A DNA stretch of 64,000 nt from Paucibacter sediminis (GCF_030254645.1 NZ_CP116346.1:2274001-2338000); one strand, 5' to 3'. Positions 7,020 through 17,334 are shown, numbered from the stretch's first letter. Translations and numbers: made by a program. The notes: a model not told the origin generated them from the sequence alone.

Positions 7020-9371
7020 ATGACCCCGACCGCCGACGCCCGTTCCAAAGCCCTGGCTACGCAAGCGCGGCGCGTCTATCTGGACGCCCTCGTGCGCGGC
7101 GCGGCGCATGTCGCCAAGGCGCTCGGCGAGGCGGCCCACCAACTGTTGATGCAGCCCGCGGAGTACGCCCTGCAGGTGGTGCGCCGCGATGCGGTGAATG
7201 CCTGGCAGCGCCAGGGGCCGGCCTGGCAGAGCGGTTTCGTCAGCGGCCTGCGCCACGCCGCGGTCTATGGCGTGGCCGAGCCCAAGGGCGGGGCGGGCGG
7301 CATCGGCAGCATGCCCACGAACACCGGCGCACAGGCGCTCAGCCTGGTGGACGACCTCACCATCGAACGCGAGATCACCGGCTCGCGCCTGGTGCTGGCG
7401 ATGATGGACAAGGCGTCCTGGGAGTACACCGACCTGCGCACCCGCATGCAGGCGCTGGAGCACAGCGAGGACCTGCCGCCGCATGATCTGCTGCGCGCAC
7501 AAGTGATTTCGCGCGTGGTGCTGGAGGCCTGGCTGCGCGCCGGCCTGGGCCCTTCGGAATGGCAGCTGCTGCAGCCCTGCCTGCATGAGGAGCTGGGCCT
7601 GCTGCTCAGCGAGGCCTATCACGAGACGAATCGCTGGCTGGTGGCCCAGCGGGTCATGCCCGAGGTGGACCTGCGGCCCTTCATACGCCGCACCCGCGGT
7701 GCGGCGGGTGAGGGGCCGAGCTCGGGTTTCGGTGCCAGCGGCCCCGGCAATGCTTACGCCCACACGGCTCCGGGCGGTCGCGGGCCTGCGCCGCCGGCGC
7801 AGGGCGCGGCGGTACGCAGCCAGTCCGCCACCCAGGCCGAGGAGGTGCTGGCGCAGCTGCAGCGCGTGCTGGCGCGCAATGTGCCGGACATGCTGCCGCG
7901 TGCCGCCGCCGCGGTGAGCGCCGCGAGCGCGGGTGCGCCCCGCAGCGCCAGTGCGCCGATGCCGGCGCCGGCAATGGTGACGGTGTCGGCCCGCCTCAGC
8001 GCCGCCATCAACCATGCGCAGGACGCGCTGCAACGCCGCCCCATGCCGGCCGAGAGCGCCAAGGCCACCGCACCGCAGGTGCTGGACGACCTGAAGGCGC
8101 GCAACCAGGCCTTCAAGCAGGTGCTCAAACAGGCGGCCGACACGCCGGCCGAGCGCGCCACCATCGAGGTGGTGGCCCTGCTGTTCCAGAGCATCCTCAC
8201 CGAGGAGCGTATTCCGGCCTCGGTGCGCGTCTGGTTTGCGCGCCTGCAGATGCCGGTGCTGCGCGTGGCCGTTTCCGAACCCGATTTCTTCGCCACCACC
8301 GACCATCCGGCGCGCCGCCTGATCGACCGCATGGGCGCCTGCGTGATGGGCTTCAATGCCGCGCAGGGCGATGTGGGCGATGCGCTGGAGCGCGAGATCA
8401 AGCGCGTGGTGCAGGTGGTCGAAGCCTACCCCGACACCGGCCGGCGCGTGTTCCAGACCGTGCTGACCGAGTTCGAGAAATTCCTCGCGCATTACTTCGA
8501 GCAGGAGAACCAGGCCTCGGTGAAGGGTGTCTCGCTGGCGCAGCAGGTCGAGCAACGCGAGACCATGGCGATCCAGTACACCATCGAGCTGCGCAAGATG
8601 CTCAACGAGGTGCCGGTGCAGGATGGCGTGCGCGAATTCCTGTTCCAGGTCTGGGCCGATGTGCTGGCCGTCAGCGGGGTGCGCAACGGGCCGCAGTCCG
8701 AGAACACCAAGCTGATGAAGCGCGCGGCCGCGGACCTGATCTGGTCGGCCAGCGCCAAGGTGTCGCGCGAGGAGCGGGCCGAGGTGATACGCCGCCTGCC
8801 GCCCCTGCTCAAGACCCTGCGCGATGGCATGAGCCATGCGGGCCTCGGCAGCGACAAGCAGGATCAGCACATCCGCGCCCTCAACAATGCCCTGGCCGCC
8901 GCCTTCACCGCCAAGACCGCGGCGATACCGCGCGAGCGTCTGGACGATCTGATGGGTCAGCTGGAGGCACTGGAGGCCATGCTGCCCGAGGGCGAGGGCG
9001 AGCTCAACGAGTCGCTGGTGCGCGATCTCTCCAGCCATGAGACCGAAGACCTGGAAGTGGTGGCCGAGGGCGGTTCCATGCCCACGCCGGCGATGCTGGC
9101 CTGGGCCCATGAGTTGCAGGTGGGCGGCTGGTACATGCTGGACTACCGAGGCCGCAACGATGCGGTGCAGCTGGCCTGGCGCGGCGTGCGCCACGGCCTC
9201 ACGCTGTTCGTCTCACCCAAGGGGCGCGGTGTGCTGTTCCAGCTGAATCGCCTGGCGGCCTTCCTGCAGGCCGGTCTGCTGCTGCCGGCCCAGGACGAGG
9301 CCCTGACGGTGCGCGCCACGCGCAATGCGCTCGCCAAGCTGGACGTGGATCCGAGCCGCCTGGTGAATTGA
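7020..9371 (+). CDS. DUF1631 family protein
   Basis: 783 aa, cytoplasmic by appearance (no signal peptide or membrane helix). The protein resembles the DUF1631 family of Beta- and Gammaproteobacteria, whose function is not established. Visible parts: an N-terminal helical region containing the conserved stretch around WEYTDLRTRMQALE (about residues 138-151), a low-complexity Ala/Pro/Gly-rich linker (about 228-330), a long helical middle, and a C-terminal small beta-rich unit (about 696-783, GGWYMLDYRGRNDAVQLAW onward) that looks PilZ-like. The PilZ resemblance is only by eye; a c-di-GMP role would be a guess. It follows secF by 38 bases and is the last plus-strand gene before the smg-dprA group. 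Confidence 0.75.
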   Translation: MTPTADARSKALATQARRVYLDALVRGAAHVAKALGEAAHQLLMQPAEYALQVVRRDAVNAWQRQGPAWQSGFVSGLRHAAVYGVAEPKGGAGGIGSMPTNTGAQALSLVDDLTIEREITGSRLVLAMMDKASWEYTDLRTRMQALEHSEDLPPHDLLRAQVISRVVLEAWLRAGLGPSEWQLLQPCLHEELGLLLSEAYHETNRWLVAQRVMPEVDLRPFIRRTRGAAGEGPSSGFGASGPGNAYAHTAPGGRGPAPPAQGAAVRSQSATQAEEVLAQLQRVLARNVPDMLPRAAAAVSAASAGAPRSASAPMPAPAMVTVSARLSAAINHAQDALQRRPMPAESAKATAPQVLDDLKARNQAFKQVLKQAADTPAERATIEVVALLFQSILTEERIPASVRVWFARLQMPVLRVAVSEPDFFATTDHPARRLIDRMGACVMGFNAAQGDVGDALEREIKRVVQVVEAYPDTGRRVFQTVLTEFEKFLAHYFEQENQASVKGVSLAQQVEQRETMAIQYTIELRKMLNEVPVQDGVREFLFQVWADVLAVSGVRNGPQSENTKLMKRAAADLIWSASAKVSREERAEVIRRLPPLLKTLRDGMSHAGLGSDKQDQHIRALNNALAAAFTAKTAAIPRERLDDLMGQLEALEAMLPEGEGELNESLVRDLSSHETEDLEVVAEGGSMPTPAMLAWAHELQVGGWYMLDYRGRNDAVQLAWRGVRHGLTLFVSPKGRGVLFQLNRLAAFLQAGLLLPAQDEALTVRATRNALAKLDVDPSRLVN

Positions 9372-9383
9372 TCGCCCGGCGGG

Positions 9384-9836
9384 CTAGTGAATGAGGCGGT
9401 CTTCGGGGGCGACGAAGAGTTCGTCCAGGATCAGCGCATCGGGCTCCTCGCCCAGGCTCCAGAACACCATCAGCACGATGATCTTCAGGTCCTCCAGGTC
9501 CATCGGCGCACCGGGGATGGCCATCGCGCGGTCGATCACCATCTCGCGCATCGGCGGCGGCAGCACGCCGGCCGAAGCCAGGAAGCTGATGAAGCCCACC
9601 GAGGCCTCGCCCAGATGGTCCAGCTCGTCGACCGAGTAGACGCGCATGCTCGTGACGCCCTGTTCGCCCTGGTAGGACTCGGCCGCATGGGCCAGCCCGT
9701 CCAGCCAGGACAGCGCCTCCTGGATCTCATCGGTCTCGAAGCCTACGGCCGACAACTTGCGCGTCAGCTGGGCGTGGTCCGGGCAAGCGTCCGGGCGCCA
9801 ATAGGTTTCGTAGAGGTAGACGAGGACGTCAAACAT
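9384..9836 (-). CDS. smg: Smg family protein (DUF494)
   Basis: 150 aa starting MFDVLVYLYETYW, the standard start of the Smg family. A longer frame to 9878 is open but adds unrelated residues. Acidic helical protein, no membrane segment. The family is conserved beside dprA in many proteobacteria, as here, but its molecular role is not known. On the minus strand TATAGT ends 6 bases before the ATG and no Shine-Dalgarno is visible, suggesting a leaderless transcript. It ends 12 bases from the oppositely oriented DUF1631 gene. Confidence 0.92.
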   Translation of the reverse strand: MFDVLVYLYETYWRPDACPDHAQLTRKLSAVGFETDEIQEALSWLDGLAHAAESYQGEQGVTSMRVYSVDELDHLGEASVGFISFLASAGVLPPPMREMVIDRAMAIPGAPMDLEDLKIIVLMVFWSLGEEPDALILDELFVAPEDRLIH

Positions 9837-9842
9837 GGGCGC

Positions 9843-9848
9843 ACTATA
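9843..9848 (-). promoter_or_regulatory. Candidate -10 hexamer of smg
   Basis: TATAGT on the minus strand followed by GCGCCC and then the ATG. Transcription would start at or next to the start codon. No clear -35 element. Confidence 0.4.
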
Positions 9849-9957
9849 ACCCAGGGCTCCCAAGCCTCCGGCGCGCAAAGGGGGCTGAAAACGGGCTTGA
9901 ATTGGGGTTGCCGGCGCGCCATCCGGTCAGATTTCAGGGCCGCTTTCAGGTCCACTT

Positions 9958-11070
9958 TCAGGCCTGTGCACGGCGCTGAAACAAGGCGCCCGGCAGGCGT
10001 GCCACCGCCCCGGTGAGCTCGAGGTCCAGCAGCAGGGCACTCAGCTGGGCGGCGCTCCAGCCGCCGCGCGCCATCAACGCATCCAGCGACACCGGGTCAT
10101 AGCCCATCGCCTCCAGCACCAGACCGGGCTCGTCCAAGGCGGCGCGCGGCGCCGGCAGGGGTGCTGCCGCCGTCGCCGCGCGGTGGCGGGTGCTGGGCTC
10201 CAGCGCGTCCAGCACCTCCTGCGCGTTCTCCACCAGCGCCGCGCCCTGGCGCAGCAGGGCATGGCAGCCCTGGCTGAGCGGCGAGTGGATCGAGCCGGGG
10301 ATGGCAAAGACCTCGCGGCCGGCCTCACTGGCCAGGCGTGCCGTGATCAGCGAGCCCGATTGCAGCGCGGCCTCCACCACCAGGCAGCCGCGCGCGAGCC
10401 CGGCGATGATGCGGTTGCGGCGCGGGAAGTTGGCTGCCAGGGCCGGCATGCCCAGGGCGTATTCGCTCACCAGCAGGCCCTGCTCGCTGAGCCGTTCGGC
10501 CAGGGCCTCGTGGCGGCGCGGGTAGATCTCGTGCAGTCCGGTGCCCAGCACCGCGATGCTGCTGCCAATCCCCTTCAGCCCGCCCTCATGGGCGGCGCCG
10601 TCGATGCCCAGGGCCAGGCCCGAGACGATGCAGTAACCCGCCTCGCTCAGCGCAGCGGCGAAGTGCAGGGCGTTGTCGCGGCCCTGGTGCGAGGGATGGC
10701 GGCTGCCGACCACGGCCACCGCGTCGCTGCCCAGCAGCGCGCGCCGGCCCTGCAGATAGAGCAGCAACGGCGGATCGGGGCTGTTCAGCAGGGGCAGGGG
10801 ATAGTCGGCGTCGCCCAGGCAGAGCAGGCTGCGGCGCGCGTCGGCGGCCAGCCAGGCCAGCGTCCGCGCCAGCAACTCAGGCAGCTGCGGCAGCGGCTGT
10901 TGCAGCGCCTTCACCAGCTCGGGCCGGATTAATGCGCCCCAGGCTGGCGGCCCGGCCGCCAGCACCGCCTGGGGGCTGCCCAGGCTGGCGAGCAGGCGAC
11001 GCACGCCTGCCAGGCCCAGGCCGGGGGTTTCCAGCAACTGCAGCCAGGCGCTCAGCTCATCGCGGTCCAT
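9958..11070 (-). CDS. dprA: DNA processing protein DprA
   Basis: 370 aa. DprA loads RecA onto incoming single-stranded DNA during natural transformation. The Rossmann-like core is clear: VVGSRHPSHQGRDNA, SGLALGIDGAAHEGGL, VLGTGLHEIYPRRH and NFPRRNRIIAGLA. An N-terminal helical extension (about 1-60) contains helix-hairpin-helix-like residues (LLETPGLGLAGVRRLL), and the last 60 residues look like the winged-helix domain found in many DprA proteins. The start at 11070 (MDRDELSAW) is preferred; a frame 8 codons longer also exists. It lies 28 bases behind the LysM gene in the usual LysM-dprA-smg order. Confidence 0.95.
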   Translation of the reverse strand: MDRDELSAWLQLLETPGLGLAGVRRLLASLGSPQAVLAAGPPAWGALIRPELVKALQQPLPQLPELLARTLAWLAADARRSLLCLGDADYPLPLLNSPDPPLLLYLQGRRALLGSDAVAVVGSRHPSHQGRDNALHFAAALSEAGYCIVSGLALGIDGAAHEGGLKGIGSSIAVLGTGLHEIYPRRHEALAERLSEQGLLVSEYALGMPALAANFPRRNRIIAGLARGCLVVEAALQSGSLITARLASEAGREVFAIPGSIHSPLSQGCHALLRQGAALVENAQEVLDALEPSTRHRAATAAAPLPAPRAALDEPGLVLEAMGYDPVSLDALMARGGWSAAQLSALLLDLELTGAVARLPGALFQRRAQA

Positions 11071-11098
11071 GGTGGCGACGCGATGTGCGCGCAAGCGC

Positions 11099-12283
11099 TC
11101 AGGGCTGGGTGAAGCGGTCGCCGGGCGCGACCGGGTCCTTGACCGAGACGATCAGCGCATAGGACACGCGCTGGTAGACCTGGAACACGAACAGCAGGCC
11201 ATGGCGCTCGTCGGGCAGGCGGATTTCCTGCGGCTTGTCGCCGGTCTTGTCGCGTGCGATGCGGCCGGCCTGCCAAAGCGCCAGCACATGGCCGCGTTCC
11301 ATGCCGTCCTGCTTGCCGCGGTTGATGGCGACGATCTGGTTCTGGCCGGCGGTGAGCGCTTCTCCATAGATGGAGATGACCTGGCCAGACACCGGTTGGG
11401 CCGGCGAGTGCGGCACATAACGCTCGAAATTGCGCGGCGGCACCAGCGAGAGGCGGTCGCCCTCGCCCATTTCCTGGCGCGCGGTGCGGATGCTCAGGGT
11501 CGCCGGCACGATCTCGACCTTGCCGTTGGCGTCCGGACCCTCACGGCCGGGGCGCAGCATGTCCGCCGTGCCCAGATAGGGGGCCTCGTAGCCGAGGATT
11601 TCCTTGCTGACCGGATCGCGCAGCGGCGTGGTTTTGCGGAACACGCGGTATTCGCCGCCCTGGATCAGCTCGCCGCGGGCATAGGCGAGGTCGCCGCGCG
11701 TCAGCAGCACGCGGCCTTCGGGCGTGGCGACGATGCGCGGCGCCAGCGCCAGCTCATCGGTATCGAACACCACCGCATCGGTCAGGAAGGGCTCGATCAG
11801 ATGCTGGGGGATCGCGGTGATGGGGTTGTCTTCCAGGCGGCTGCTACGCACCCGTGGCGACAGCTTGGTGGTGCCGGCCGCCTGCGCCGATGCGCTGTTC
11901 ATCGAGCGCGCCAGCTCCAGCCGGGCGCGGCCGTTGCTCTTCACCAGCAGCAAGACCTGACCCGGGTAGATCAGGTGTGGGTTGGAGACCTGGTCGCGGT
12001 TCATTCCCCAGAGCTCGGGCCAGCGCCAGGGGCTGCTGAGGAAGAGCTTGGAGATGTCCCACAGCGTGTCGCCGGGCTTGACGGTGTGCGAGTCCGGCGC
12101 GCCGGGCGCCAGCTCGGAAATCGGCACACCGGCATCGGCCACGCGTTGCGCGGTCTCGCGTTGCTCGGGGGTGATGGGATAGTTGGTCGCGTGGCCAGGG
12201 CCGCTGGCGATGCAGATGCTCAGGCCAAGGAGGCCGGCAGTGAGTCTTGCGTGGGAGCTCAAGGGCTGCCTTTCTATCGTCAT
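11099..12283 (-). CDS. Exported LysM-domain protein
   Basis: 394 aa from the ATG at 12283 ([10 protein letters not shown]). This start puts a signal peptide at the N-terminus (hydrophobic core about residues 15-30, likely cut near HATN); the longer frame to 12415 would bury it. One LysM domain spans about residues 66-113 ([13 protein letters not shown] ... YPGQVLLL) and should bind peptidoglycan. The rest, about 280 residues, is a beta-rich region seen in the LysM proteins encoded next to dprA in Burkholderiales; its function is unknown. Divergent from def, with 185 bases between start codons. Confidence 0.88.
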   Translation of the reverse strand: MTIERQPLSSHARLTAGLLGLSICIASGPGHATNYPITPEQRETAQRVADAGVPISELAPGAPDSHTVKPGDTLWDISKLFLSSPWRWPELWGMNRDQVSNPHLIYPGQVLLLVKSNGRARLELARSMNSASAQAAGTTKLSPRVRSSRLEDNPITAIPQHLIEPFLTDAVVFDTDELALAPRIVATPEGRVLLTRGDLAYARGELIQGGEYRVFRKTTPLRDPVSKEILGYEAPYLGTADMLRPGREGPDANGKVEIVPATLSIRTARQEMGEGDRLSLVPPRNFERYVPHSPAQPVSGQVISIYGEALTAGQNQIVAINRGKQDGMERGHVLALWQAGRIARDKTGDKPQEIRLPDERHGLLFVFQVYQRVSYALIVSVKDPVAPGDRFTQP

Positions 12284-12468
12284 TGCAGGGCGTTTTTTGC
12301 TGGTGCAGGCGGCGCACGCGCGGATCGGCGAAAATGCCGCCTCAGCTCGCGGCGATTCTGCCCCCATTCCGGGGTGGTCGCAATGAAAGCGGTGGGCGCC
12401 CCGGCGCTCTTGCAAGCACTTACAAACAGACGTTGTGCGGCGTCCACAAGGCGCGCATGGAAGCCCCG

Positions 12469-12987
12469 ATGGCCAAACTGAACATCCTCCGTTATCCCGA
12501 CCCCCGCCTGCATACCGTGGCCAAGCCCGTGGCCGAGGTGGACGAGCGCATCCGCCAGCTCGTCGACGACATGCTGGAAACCATGTATGCGGCCGAGGGC
12601 GTGGGCCTGGCTGCCACCCAGGTGGACGTGCATGAGCGCGTGGTCGTGATCGACACCTCGGAGGACCGCAACAAGCCGCGCGTGCTGATCAACCCCGAGC
12701 TGATTGCCACCAGTGCCGAGTTCACCGAGGGCGAGGAGGGCTGCCTGTCGGTGCCCGCCATCTATGACAAGGTGCCGCGCCACAGCCGCGTCACGGTGCG
12801 TGCCTTGGGCCGCGACGGCCAGCCGCACGAGTTCGACGCAGAGGGCCTGCTGGCGGTGTGCGTGCAGCATGAGATGGACCACCTGATGGGCAAAGTGTTC
12901 GTCGAGTACCTGAGCCCGCTCAAGCGCGAGCGCATCAAGACCAAGATGATCAAGAAGACCCGCGAAGAGCAGGGCCGCGGCCGCTGA
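12469..12987 (+). CDS. def: Peptide deformylase
   Basis: 172 aa. All three metal/active-site motifs are present: GVGLAATQ (residues 45-52), EGCLSVP with the metal-binding cysteine, and QHEMDHLMG with the two histidines and the catalytic glutamate. It removes the formyl group from nascent proteins. The start ATG at 12469 ([11 protein letters not shown]) matches the family; an ATG four codons upstream is possible. Its TGA overlaps the fmt ATG (TGATG), so the two are translated together. Confidence 0.97.
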   Translation: MAKLNILRYPDPRLHTVAKPVAEVDERIRQLVDDMLETMYAAEGVGLAATQVDVHERVVVIDTSEDRNKPRVLINPELIATSAEFTEGEEGCLSVPAIYDKVPRHSRVTVRALGRDGQPHEFDAEGLLAVCVQHEMDHLMGKVFVEYLSPLKRERIKTKMIKKTREEQGRGR

Positions 12988-13949
12988 TGGGTATGCGCGT
13001 CGTCTTCGCCGGTACCCCGGAGTTCGCCGCCAGCGCGCTGGCTTCGCTGCTGGCGGCAGGTTTTGAGCTGCCGCTGGTGCTGACCCAGCCGGACCGCCCG
13101 GCCGGCCGCGGCATGAAGCTGCAGGCCTCGCCGGTCAAGCAGCTGGCGCTGCAGCACGGCATCAAGGTGGCGCAGCCGATCAGCCTGAGGCTGGACGGCA
13201 AATACCCCGATGAGGCCGCGGCCGCACGCCAGGCCTTGCTGGACGCGCGCCCGGATGTGATGGTGGTGGCGGCCTATGGGCTGATCCTGCCGCAATGGGT
13301 GCTGGACCTGCCGCGCCTGGGCTGCCTGAACATCCATGGCTCGCTGCTGCCGCGCTGGCGGGGCGCCGCGCCCATCCACCGCGCCATCGAGGCCGGCGAT
13401 GCCGAAACCGGCATCACCATCATGCAGATGGATGCGGGCCTGGATACCGGCGCCATGCTCATGACCGAGCGCCTGCCCATAGTCGCCACCGACACCACCG
13501 CCAGCCTGCACGACAAGCTGGCGGCGCTGGGCGCGCGCCTCATTGTCGAGGCCTTGGAGCTGGCGGCCTGCGGGGGCTTCCATCCGCAGCCCCAGCCGGA
13601 GGCAGGGGTGACGTACGCCCACAAGATCGAGAAGAGCGAAAGCCAGATCGACTGGCGCCAGCCCGCCGCCCGGATCGAGCGCCGCCTGCGCGCCTTCGAC
13701 CCCTTCCCGGGCGGGCTGGCCCAGCTGGGCGACGAGGCGCTGAAGGTCTGGCGCGCCGAGGTCTGCGAGGGCCGCGGCGAGCCCGGCGAGGTGCTGGCCG
13801 CCGACGCCACCGGCCTGCTGGTGGCCTGTGGCGAGCAGGCGCTGCGCCTCACCGAGTTGCAGCGCGCCGGCGGCAAGCGCCTGCCGGCAGCGGCCTTTCT
13901 GCAGGCGCGTCCGGTCGCAGTTGGCGAACGCTTGAAATCCGCCGCCTGA
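12987..13949 (+). CDS. fmt: Methionyl-tRNA formyltransferase
   Basis: 320 aa. The N-terminal Rossmann domain carries the catalytic region [16 protein letters not shown] (N115, H117) and the conserved aspartate in the [11 protein letters not shown] segment. The C-terminal OB-like domain (about 210-320) binds the tRNA. It formylates Met-tRNA(fMet) with 10-formyl-THF. Coupled to def by a one-base overlap, the common def-fmt arrangement. Confidence 0.97.
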   Translation: MGMRVVFAGTPEFAASALASLLAAGFELPLVLTQPDRPAGRGMKLQASPVKQLALQHGIKVAQPISLRLDGKYPDEAAAARQALLDARPDVMVVAAYGLILPQWVLDLPRLGCLNIHGSLLPRWRGAAPIHRAIEAGDAETGITIMQMDAGLDTGAMLMTERLPIVATDTTASLHDKLAALGARLIVEALELAACGGFHPQPQPEAGVTYAHKIEKSESQIDWRQPAARIERRLRAFDPFPGGLAQLGDEALKVWRAEVCEGRGEPGEVLAADATGLLVACGEQALRLTELQRAGGKRLPAAAFLQARPVAVGERLKSAA

Positions 13950-13992
13950 GCATCATCTAAACGGCTCCAGCCACTCCAACGGAGAGACCCCG

Positions 13993-14838
13993 ATGTTCAA
14001 CATCATGAAGACCGCCATCCTGATGGCCGCCATCACCGCCCTGTTCATGGCGATCGGTGCGCTGCTGGGCGGGCGTAGCGGCATGATGCTGGCCCTGGTG
14101 GTGGCGCTGGGCATGAACTTCTTCAGCTACTGGTTCTCCGACCAGATGGTGCTGAAGATGTACAACGCGCAAGAGGTGGACGAGACCTCGGCGCCGCAGT
14201 TCTACGCGATGGTGCGCGAGCTGGCCGCCAAGGCCGAACTGCCGATGCCGCGCGTCTATGTGATCAACGAAGAGGCCCCGAACGCCTTTGCCACCGGGCG
14301 CAATCCCGAGCATGCGGCCGTGGCCGCCACCACCGGCATCATGCGCGTGCTCTCCGAGCGCGAGTTGCGCGGCGTGATGGCGCATGAGCTGGCGCATGTG
14401 AAGCACCGCGACATCCTGATCTCCACCGTCAGCGCCACCATGGCCGGCGCGATCTCGATGCTGGCCAATTTCGCGATGTTCTTCAGCGGGCGCGATTCCG
14501 AGGGGCGGCAGACCAACCCCATCGTCGCCATGCTGGTGATGATTCTGGCGCCCATCGCCGCCAGCCTGATCCAGATGGCGATCAGCCGCGCGCGCGAGTT
14601 CGAGGCCGACCGTGGCGGCGCCGAGATCTCGGGCGACCCGCGGGCGCTGGCCTCGGCGCTCGACAAGATCCACCGCTATGCCCAGGGCATTCCGCTGGGC
14701 CCGGCCGAGGCGCACCCGGAAACGGCCCAGATGATGATCATGAACCCGCTCTCGACCGACGGCATCAAGGGCTTGTTCAGCACTCATCCGGCCACCGAGG
14801 AGCGCGTGGCGCGTCTGCTGGCGATGGCGCCCCGCTGA
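13993..14838 (+). CDS. htpX: Membrane zinc protease HtpX
   Basis: 281 aa M48 protease. Two N-terminal helices (about 5-25 and 30-49), the zinc site HELAH (H131, E132, H135), two more helices (about 146-165 and 175-195) and the third ligand in REFEAD (E202). The catalytic domain faces the cytoplasm, and the protein degrades misfolded membrane proteins, often with FtsH. CGGAGAG at 13979-13985 serves as a ribosome-binding site. It follows def-fmt with a 43-base gap, as in other Burkholderiales. Confidence 0.96.
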   Translation: MFNIMKTAILMAAITALFMAIGALLGGRSGMMLALVVALGMNFFSYWFSDQMVLKMYNAQEVDETSAPQFYAMVRELAAKAELPMPRVYVINEEAPNAFATGRNPEHAAVAATTGIMRVLSERELRGVMAHELAHVKHRDILISTVSATMAGAISMLANFAMFFSGRDSEGRQTNPIVAMLVMILAPIAASLIQMAISRAREFEADRGGAEISGDPRALASALDKIHRYAQGIPLGPAEAHPETAQMMIMNPLSTDGIKGLFSTHPATEERVARLLAMAPR

Positions 14839-14881
14839 ATCCACATTTAAGACCGGCGCCGCAATGGCCGATAGCTCCGGG

Positions 14882-15268
14882 ATGAAGCGACTTCTTCTCC
14901 TGCTGCTGCCCCTGCTCGCCAGCCTGGCGGCCTGCGACCAACTAGGCATCGAAGATCCGGCCAAGCTGGCCGCCGCCAAGGAGGCCGAGGGCAAGGCCGT
15001 GGGCAGCGCCTGCCGCCACGCCCTGCGCGCCATCGAGGACTGCTACACCCTCAACCCCAAGGCCCAGAAGGCGGCGGTGTTCGCCGGCTGGAAGGAGATG
15101 GACGAGTACATGCGCGAGAACAAGCTCGAGGGCGTGGCGCCGGTGGTGCCGCGTCCTGGTAGCGCCAAGGCTGGTGAAGGCGAGGCCGAAAAGGTTGAGA
15201 AGGCCGAGAAGGCGGATGACAAGGCCAGTTCCGTCAAGGACGGCAAGGGCGCCAAGGCCAAGCATTGA
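14882..15268 (+). CDS. Small predicted lipoprotein of unknown function
   Basis: 128 aa from ATG 14882; a frame 6 codons longer starts at 14864. The signal peptide ends in a lipobox (LAAC, Cys about residue 18), so the mature protein should be lipid-anchored. The middle contains two cysteines (SACRHALRAIEDC) that could form a disulfide. The last third is made of Lys, Glu, Ala and Asp, a charged and probably disordered tail. I do not recognise a characterised family. It sits between htpX and the DUF2807 gene. Confidence 0.7.
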   Translation: MKRLLLLLLPLLASLAACDQLGIEDPAKLAAAKEAEGKAVGSACRHALRAIEDCYTLNPKAQKAAVFAGWKEMDEYMRENKLEGVAPVVPRPGSAKAGEGEAEKVEKAEKADDKASSVKDGKGAKAKH

Positions 15269-15384
15269 TGGGGGCGGGTTTCCTGCATCTGGCACCCGCC
15301 GGCCAGCACTTGGTCGAATCGTGATGGCTGCTCAGGTGGCATGGATTGCATGATGCGCAGCACCAGATTCATACGGAGCCACTC

Positions 15385-16149
15385 ATGAACACCACCCGTC
15401 GTTTTGCCGCCCTGACCCTGATCACCGCCGCCGGCCTGGCCGCCATGGGCTCGGCCCAGGCCTGGAGCTGGAGCATCGGCTCCGAGCGCGTGAACGGCTC
15501 GGGCGAAATGAGCACCGAGACGCGCGACGTCGGCAGCTTCGACGCCATCTCGGTCACCGGCGGCTTCAAGGTGCAGGTGCGCCAGAGCAGCAGCCACAAG
15601 GTCGAGATCAAGACCGACAAGAACCTTCTGCCCTATCTTGAAACCAAGGTGGTGGACGGCAGCAAGGGCCGCACGCTCGAGATCGGACCCAAGCGTGGCT
15701 ATTCGCTGAATGCCAGCAACACGCCCATGATCAGCATCGACATGGCGCAGCTGCGCGCCGTCGCCATCGCCGGTTCCGGCGACGTGCGCGTGGAGGCGAT
15801 GAAGACCGGCGAGCTGGACGCCTCGATCGCCGGCTCCGGCGACATCCGCTTCGAGGAGCTCAATGCCGAACGCCTGGCACTGAAGATTGCCGGCAGCGGC
15901 GATATCGTGGCCAGCGGCCGCGCCGCCAACCTGAATGTCTCGGTCTCGGGCAGCGGCGACGTGAAGGCGCGCGCCCTGGTGGCGGAGGACGCCAAGGTGC
16001 GCATCGCCGGCAGCGGCGACGTGATCGTGCAGGCCAACAAGAAGCTGGACATCTCGATCGCCGGTTCGGGCGGTGTCAGCTATCTGGGCAACCCCGAGAT
16101 CAGCATGCACACGGCCGGCAGCGGCACGGTGCGCAAGCTCAACAACTGA
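15385..16149 (+). CDS. Exported DUF2807 (head GIN domain) protein
   Basis: 254 aa from ATG 15385, which gives a clean signal peptide (cleavage near AQAWSW). The mature part is a right-handed beta-solenoid-like repeat: six copies of a (I/V)(A/S)GSG(D/G)(V/I) turn at about 18-24 residue intervals in the second half. This is the putative autotransporter adhesin head GIN domain found in many exported bacterial proteins; function is not established and adhesion is only a name. A 115-base gap separates it from the lipoprotein gene. Confidence 0.8.
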   Translation: MNTTRRFAALTLITAAGLAAMGSAQAWSWSIGSERVNGSGEMSTETRDVGSFDAISVTGGFKVQVRQSSSHKVEIKTDKNLLPYLETKVVDGSKGRTLEIGPKRGYSLNASNTPMISIDMAQLRAVAIAGSGDVRVEAMKTGELDASIAGSGDIRFEELNAERLALKIAGSGDIVASGRAANLNVSVSGSGDVKARALVAEDAKVRIAGSGDVIVQANKKLDISIAGSGGVSYLGNPEISMHTAGSGTVRKLNN

Positions 16150-16202
16150 GCGCAGGCCGCACGCCGCAAGCCCTGGCGGCGGCGCCAGCCCGAAGCCCAT
16201 AC

Positions 16203-16208
16203 GACAAT
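16203..16208 (+). promoter_or_regulatory. Candidate -10 hexamer of azlCD
   Basis: GACAAT, within TACGACAATCG, ends 6 bases before the azlC ATG. With no Shine-Dalgarno this suggests a leaderless azlC transcript. Confidence 0.35.
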
Positions 16209-16214
16209 CGCCGT

Positions 16215-16949
16215 ATGGGCTTTTCTCCTTGGGCGCAATGGCGTCATCCCGAATTCCGGCGCGGCGCGCGCGAGATGCTGGGTATCACCCTGGGCATCTC
16301 GGCCTGGGGGCTGGTGACCGGTGTGGCGATGGTGAAGAGCGGGCTGTCGCTGTGGCTGGCCCTGCTGATGAGCCTGATCGTGTTCGCCGGCAGTTCGCAG
16401 CTGGCGGCCCTGCCGCTGATCGCCGGCGGCGCACCGCTGTGGGTGCTGTGGGCCACGGCCTTCTGCGTCAACCTGCGCTTCGTGATCTTCAGCGCCCAAT
16501 GGCGCCTCTACTTCGGGCATTTGCCGCGTTGGCAACGCCTGACCCTGAGCTATTTCGCGGCCGACCTCAATTACGTCGCCTTCATGCGGCGCTTTCCTGA
16601 CCCTCGGGCCGAGCCCGAGGCGCAGCAGCCCTATTACTGGGGAGGCGTGGCGCTGAACTGGTGTGCCTGGCAGCTGCCCTCGATCGCCGGCATCCTGCTC
16701 GCCGACCGCGTACCCACCGAATGGGGCCTGGGCTTTGCCGGCGTGCTGGCGCTGCTGGGCCTGACCTACTCGCTGCTGTCCTCGGGCAAGTCCTGGATCT
16801 CGGCGGGCGTGGCGGGCTGCGCGGCGGTGGCCGCCTACGCGCTGCCGCTGCGGCTCAACATCGTCGTGGCGATCGCCGCGGCCGTGGCCATCGGCCTGCT
16901 GCTCGACCATTGGAAGCCCGACGCCGCCAAGCCGGAGCTGCGCGCATGA
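16215..16949 (+). CDS. azlC: AzlC-family branched-chain amino acid permease subunit
   Basis: 244 aa, strongly hydrophobic with about seven to eight predicted helices. It carries the AzlC hallmarks GITLGISAWG-like N-terminal region, FAGSSQLAALPL and CVNLRF. AzlC with the small AzlD forms a branched-chain amino acid exporter. Its stop overlaps the azlD start (ATGA). No ribosome-binding site is visible upstream of the ATG. Confidence 0.9.
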   Translation: MGFSPWAQWRHPEFRRGAREMLGITLGISAWGLVTGVAMVKSGLSLWLALLMSLIVFAGSSQLAALPLIAGGAPLWVLWATAFCVNLRFVIFSAQWRLYFGHLPRWQRLTLSYFAADLNYVAFMRRFPDPRAEPEAQQPYYWGGVALNWCAWQLPSIAGILLADRVPTEWGLGFAGVLALLGLTYSLLSSGKSWISAGVAGCAAVAAYALPLRLNIVVAIAAAVAIGLLLDHWKPDAAKPELRA

Positions 16950-17275
16950 GCAATTGGGAGGTGACGCTGGGCATCCTCGGTCTGGCCCTGATCACGCTGC
17001 TGACGCGGGGCTTCTTCCTGCTGCCCAGGCGCGAGCTGCCCATGCCCGACTGGGCCAAGCAGGGCTTGCGCTACGCGCCGCTGGCGGCGCTGGCGGCCGT
17101 CATCGTGCCCGAGATCGTGCTGACCAAGGGCCAGCTGGTGTCGACCTGGCAGGATCCGCGCCTGTTCGCCGTGGCCGTGGGGACGGCCTATTTCTTCTGG
17201 AAGCGGGGCATTCTCGGCACCATCGTCAGCGGCACGGCGGTGATGCTGGCCTTGCGCCTGGGCCTGGGTTGGTAA
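16946..17275 (+). CDS. azlD: AzlD-family small subunit of the amino acid exporter
   Basis: 109 aa with about four predicted helices; starts MSNWEVTLGILG and contains the family pattern TLLTRGFFLLP and RYAPLAALAAVIVPE. It overlaps azlC by four bases. The pair precedes pgk. Confidence 0.9.
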   Translation: MSNWEVTLGILGLALITLLTRGFFLLPRRELPMPDWAKQGLRYAPLAALAAVIVPEIVLTKGQLVSTWQDPRLFAVAVGTAYFFWKRGILGTIVSGTAVMLALRLGLGW

Positions 17276-17334
17276 GCTAGCGGTTTGCGGCGCCGCTGGC
17301 GCGCCGCCCTGATTACCAACCAAGCAAGCCCATC